From positions 1-64,000 of the forward strand of contig MSJH02000775.1 in the NCBI GenBank assembly GCA_001931875.2: a DNA stretch of 64,000 nucleotides. The letters are read 5' to 3'. Under the pieces are notes generated by a model. The model did not search any database and was not told the DNA's origin. It saw nothing but the letters and a program-made list of their open reading frames with translations. This DNA comes from Byssochlamys sp. IMV 00236 (taxonomy: Eukaryota; Ascomycota; Eurotiomycetes; Eurotiales; Thermoascaceae). The stretch's first letter is position 1, and each line of letters opens with the position of its first letter. The position numbers and the translations under genes were made by a program. Shown piece by piece: positions 61,378 through 64,000 of this stretch.

Positions 61378-62477
61378 TGCGACGACTCCCGAGATTCGAA
61401 TGAGTTTATCACCCTTGGCGTAGCCAGTGCTTCTTGCTGGCGAGCGGTTCGGTAGTCTTGGACGTGTACTGTGAAGCTGTACGCGATGTTTCCGACACCG
61501 CGACTCGGTGCGATCAGATCAGGACCGTTCAGCGTGGTCGCACCCGTAAAAACAATGTTAAATGCCACAGAAATCCCCGACCTGGATGGCGCATTTCGTC
61601 TGGCGATTCTAACAACGGGATTGCATCGCGCCTCGCATCTTCGTTGTGGGCTCGACCGTATCGTATCACACATGTGGGACGCGACTGATGTTGATGTTTG
61701 GGCTGTTTGGTCCGCTCTGTAAGGCATCTTCTTCAGGCATCTACGGATACAATATTCGGGTTCCCTACGCACACCACATATCCATATCGAAAACAAGGCT
61801 AAAGGGAGAAAGAGATATTAATATGAAGTTGAACGTTCGTTTTCTAGGTCAAATCGCTTAGCTATTATAATAGCAAGCTGGAGCAATCACAAGCTGATGT
61901 GATCAAAATAAACACAGTCGAGCCACCGGTACGCCGTCCAGCATTGGTCTCGACCGAGAAAAGGCATTTCCTGTGCCGCGCAATATCAAACAGACGAATG
62001 TAAGACCCCAAGAGACGGATAGTGGGGGGAAAAAGGAAGAAAGATAGAAAGTACAGAACAGCAAGCACACATCCGAAAACACCGGAGACAACCTGGCCGA
62101 GACAAATATCGCCGCCTATAAAAAAGACACACAAGAAGGGAGAATAGAAACCGTTTAAACCATCGTACGAGCCGCCGATTGTGCACGCCCAGGTGAGAGG
62201 GTTGCACCTGCCTATGCTCCCACCGTTTGTGCCATTCCCCATCCCTTTTAGTCCGTATACATCGTGAAGACCCAGCCATGCCATAGCTCCCAAGTGATGC
62301 CGCAGGGGATAAAGAAGAAACAGAGATTCAAATAGTGTAAGGTGACGGGGATTATCCGTCGACCCATCTAGAAAGGATGGCGCCTCGCCCCTGTGAAGCA
62401 AAATTTAGTTGTCAAAATTAAGTACTTTTGACGTTCGTTACGCGTTGACCGTTCATCATATGGGGAGAAGTTGATGG
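61378..62477. other. Intergenic between GCP3 and atfA
   Basis: About 1.1 kb. The GCP3-proximal half should be its promoter; the other half is the 3' region of atfA. Long frames that overlap the GCP3 start (61,113-61,796 and + strand frames) are shadows. No gene seen. Confidence 0.55.
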
Positions 62478-63954
62478 CTATCTGCGAATGCCCTGAGGAA
62501 TCTGGGCCCCCGGCGGCATTGCCATGCTGCCGGCGATGTTGTACGGATGTGGGTCGAATCCAGCGGACATGCCGTTCATCAATAGGGGACCGAGTCCCTG
62601 AGCCTGAGAGACGGGGCAATCTTTGTGAGCCAAGAGCAGGGTCTTGAGGTTGACAATCTCTTCTCGCAGCTGAGTGACTGTCGCTGTGAGCACATCGTTC
62701 TCTGACGTAAAGGCTTCCACCTTGGCCTGGAGGTTTGCGAGCCACTGCTTCTTGCGCTGACGACACTTGAGGGCGGCAACACTACAAAGTAATTAGTGAT
62801 GCTTGATCTACGCAATGGCTTGAAGCTCAAGACTTACCGATTCCTCTCCAAGAAGTTCCTCCGCTTCTCCTCATCAGTCATCTTCTTGTTATCAGTCTGC
62901 TGAGATCGGTCTTCTTCATCAGACTCGGGCTCATGAGATCCGCCATTGGCGGAACCGCTGTTACCCTTCTGTCTCTTATTAGAGCCCTTATTAGCGGGCG
63001 AGTCTTCAGCCTTCCGTCTAGTCGAGGAATTCGTGGCCTTTGTTGACGTGTTCTTCTTTCCTTTGCCCTTGGCTGCCGGCTTAGCCTGTTCACCCTGGCT
63101 ATCGGAGATCGAGGCACTCATTTCACGGCCGCTGCTAATGGAACCATTGACATGAGAGTCACGCTTGATCGCAACGCCCGAAGATTCTTCGGGGCCAGCA
63201 TTCTGAATGGTCTGCGGGGGAATGGACGATTGGTTGGAAACGGAGAATTGGTTGCCGGCCTGGCCTCCTTTGGCAAGCATGAAGAGACCGTTAGCAGCAT
63301 CGGCTGCATCATGGTGGGTGAAGGGGTCCACAACCGCCGGCTGAGTAGTCTTCGTATCCATCGTGGTCATCTGGTTGAGAGGAGTAGGCTCCGTCGTCGG
63401 GTTCGAGGTGGGCGCATTGAGGCCGCTCTTTTTAGCCGCGTTCAAAGCCGTGCGGTGGAACTCGAGAGTCGACGGAGTCGCACCACCGCTCTGCAGTTGT
63501 TGTAGAATCGCCTGTGAGTTGGGGCTCGGGGCAGGGAACATCGATCCCCCACCACCGGGGGTCAGTCCAGTTCGCAGCGAGGACTCGTTAGGCGTGGGGA
63601 AACCGCGCGCGATGCTGTCAAAGTAGTCTGTTCCGCTCGTTGGGCCCGCCAGCATCGCTGGGCTCAGCGGCCCGGAGCGGAGAGAATTGGTCCAATTGTA
63701 ACCACTTGCGGAACTCGCTCCAGGCAAGGCCGGCGACGTGAGCGCTGCGACAGGCGGCAGCAGCGATTTCCCAGGAGTCTCCGCGCTGGTACTACTGAAG
63801 GACTGTTCGAAGGGATTGGGCTCCAGGGCGAATGGGTTGTGCACCGAGTTGAAGTAGTCGGGGGTGTCTGTCGCAGTGGTCACCGCTGGCCGTGGAGGCG
63901 GTGCCAGCGACGAGTCATCCGTTTTGGAATCTTTATTATCTGTCGACTGGGTAT
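62478..63954 (-). CDS. atfA: bZIP stress regulator AtfA, 5' end outside window
   Basis: An ATF/CREB-type transcription factor, the nuclear target of the SakA/Hog1 stress MAP kinase. Visible exons are 63,954-62,838 and 62,781-62,478, giving 473 codons including the stop. Bases 63,955-64,000 are intron (TTCTAG acceptor, GCTAAT branch site), so the N-terminal exon lies beyond the window. The segments NPFALEPNPFEQSF, YNWTNSLRSGPLSPAMLAGP and TGLTPGGGGSMFPAPSP are the Aft1 osmotic-stress, HRA and HRR regions. The bZIP follows: ERNR, split by the intron, then VAALKCRQRKKQWL, and a leucine zipper through about LLLAHKDCP. A Lys/Ser-rich disordered stretch precedes the basic region. The 3' end is the expected short tail after the zipper. 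Confidence 0.95.
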
Positions 63955-64000
63955 CTAGAAGATGGAAATCGGATTAGCCCCAGTGCCAATTGTCATGCTA

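Noticed and set aside
61113..61796. 227-codon frame on the - strand overlapping the start of GCP3
   Set aside because: It runs out of frame with the conserved GCP3 exon 1 and shows no domain.

Overview
The window is nuclear DNA of a filamentous ascomycete, most likely a eurotiomycete of the Aspergillus/Penicillium group. The evidence is the gene structure (short 50-80 base introns with GT...AG ends and CTAAT/CTAAC-like branch sites), the gene families (a War1/PrtT-like Zn2Cys6 factor, a siderophore transporter, AtfA, fungal DUF7053 and DUF202 proteins) and a block of repeats mutated in the pattern of repeat-induced point mutation (RIP). I searched no database. All family names rest on recognising motifs and domain order.

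Bases 1 to about 17,050 form an A+T-saturated block with no intact gene. CA, TG and CG dinucleotides are almost absent and TA is in great excess. Two Gypsy-type LTR retrotransposons are still readable. One on the + strand (1 to about 4,560) keeps the order protease, reverse transcriptase, RNase H, integrase. One on the - strand (8,670-14,572) has both 234-base LTRs, a polypurine tract and a 5-base target duplication, ATTAC. The rest of the block is repeat wreckage I could not classify. Composition returns to normal abruptly near 17,050.

Bases 17,050-31,900 carry a seven-exon Zn2Cys6 regulator (-), a seed-maturation-domain protein (+), a GFA-family zinc protein (+), a siderophore transporter (-) and a DUF7053 protein (+). 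The transporter's upstream region holds four copies of ATCTGATAA, the form expected for the iron-responsive GATA repressor SreA. Bases 31,900-36,770 are gene-poor and contain two broken, oppositely oriented Gypsy pol fragments that are not saturated by RIP.

Bases 36,770-51,240 hold a DUF202 membrane protein (+), eIF3 subunit d (-), an FAD monooxygenase (-), a UbiD/FDC1-type decarboxylase (+), N-acetylglucosamine-6-phosphate deacetylase (+) and an RBR-type ubiquitin ligase (+). After another gene-poor stretch come a very small spliced gene (+), a 28-base assembly gap, a WKF-domain nucleolar-type protein (-), gamma-tubulin complex component 3 (-) and the 3' part of the stress regulator atfA (-), whose 5' end lies beyond base 64,000.

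The genes do not form one obvious pathway. The window mixes housekeeping genes (eIF3d, GCP3, WKF protein) with accessory metabolism and regulation next to a repeat island. Exon coordinates are my own splice calls. Each multi-exon model closes in frame, which is strong internal support, but no transcript data were available.
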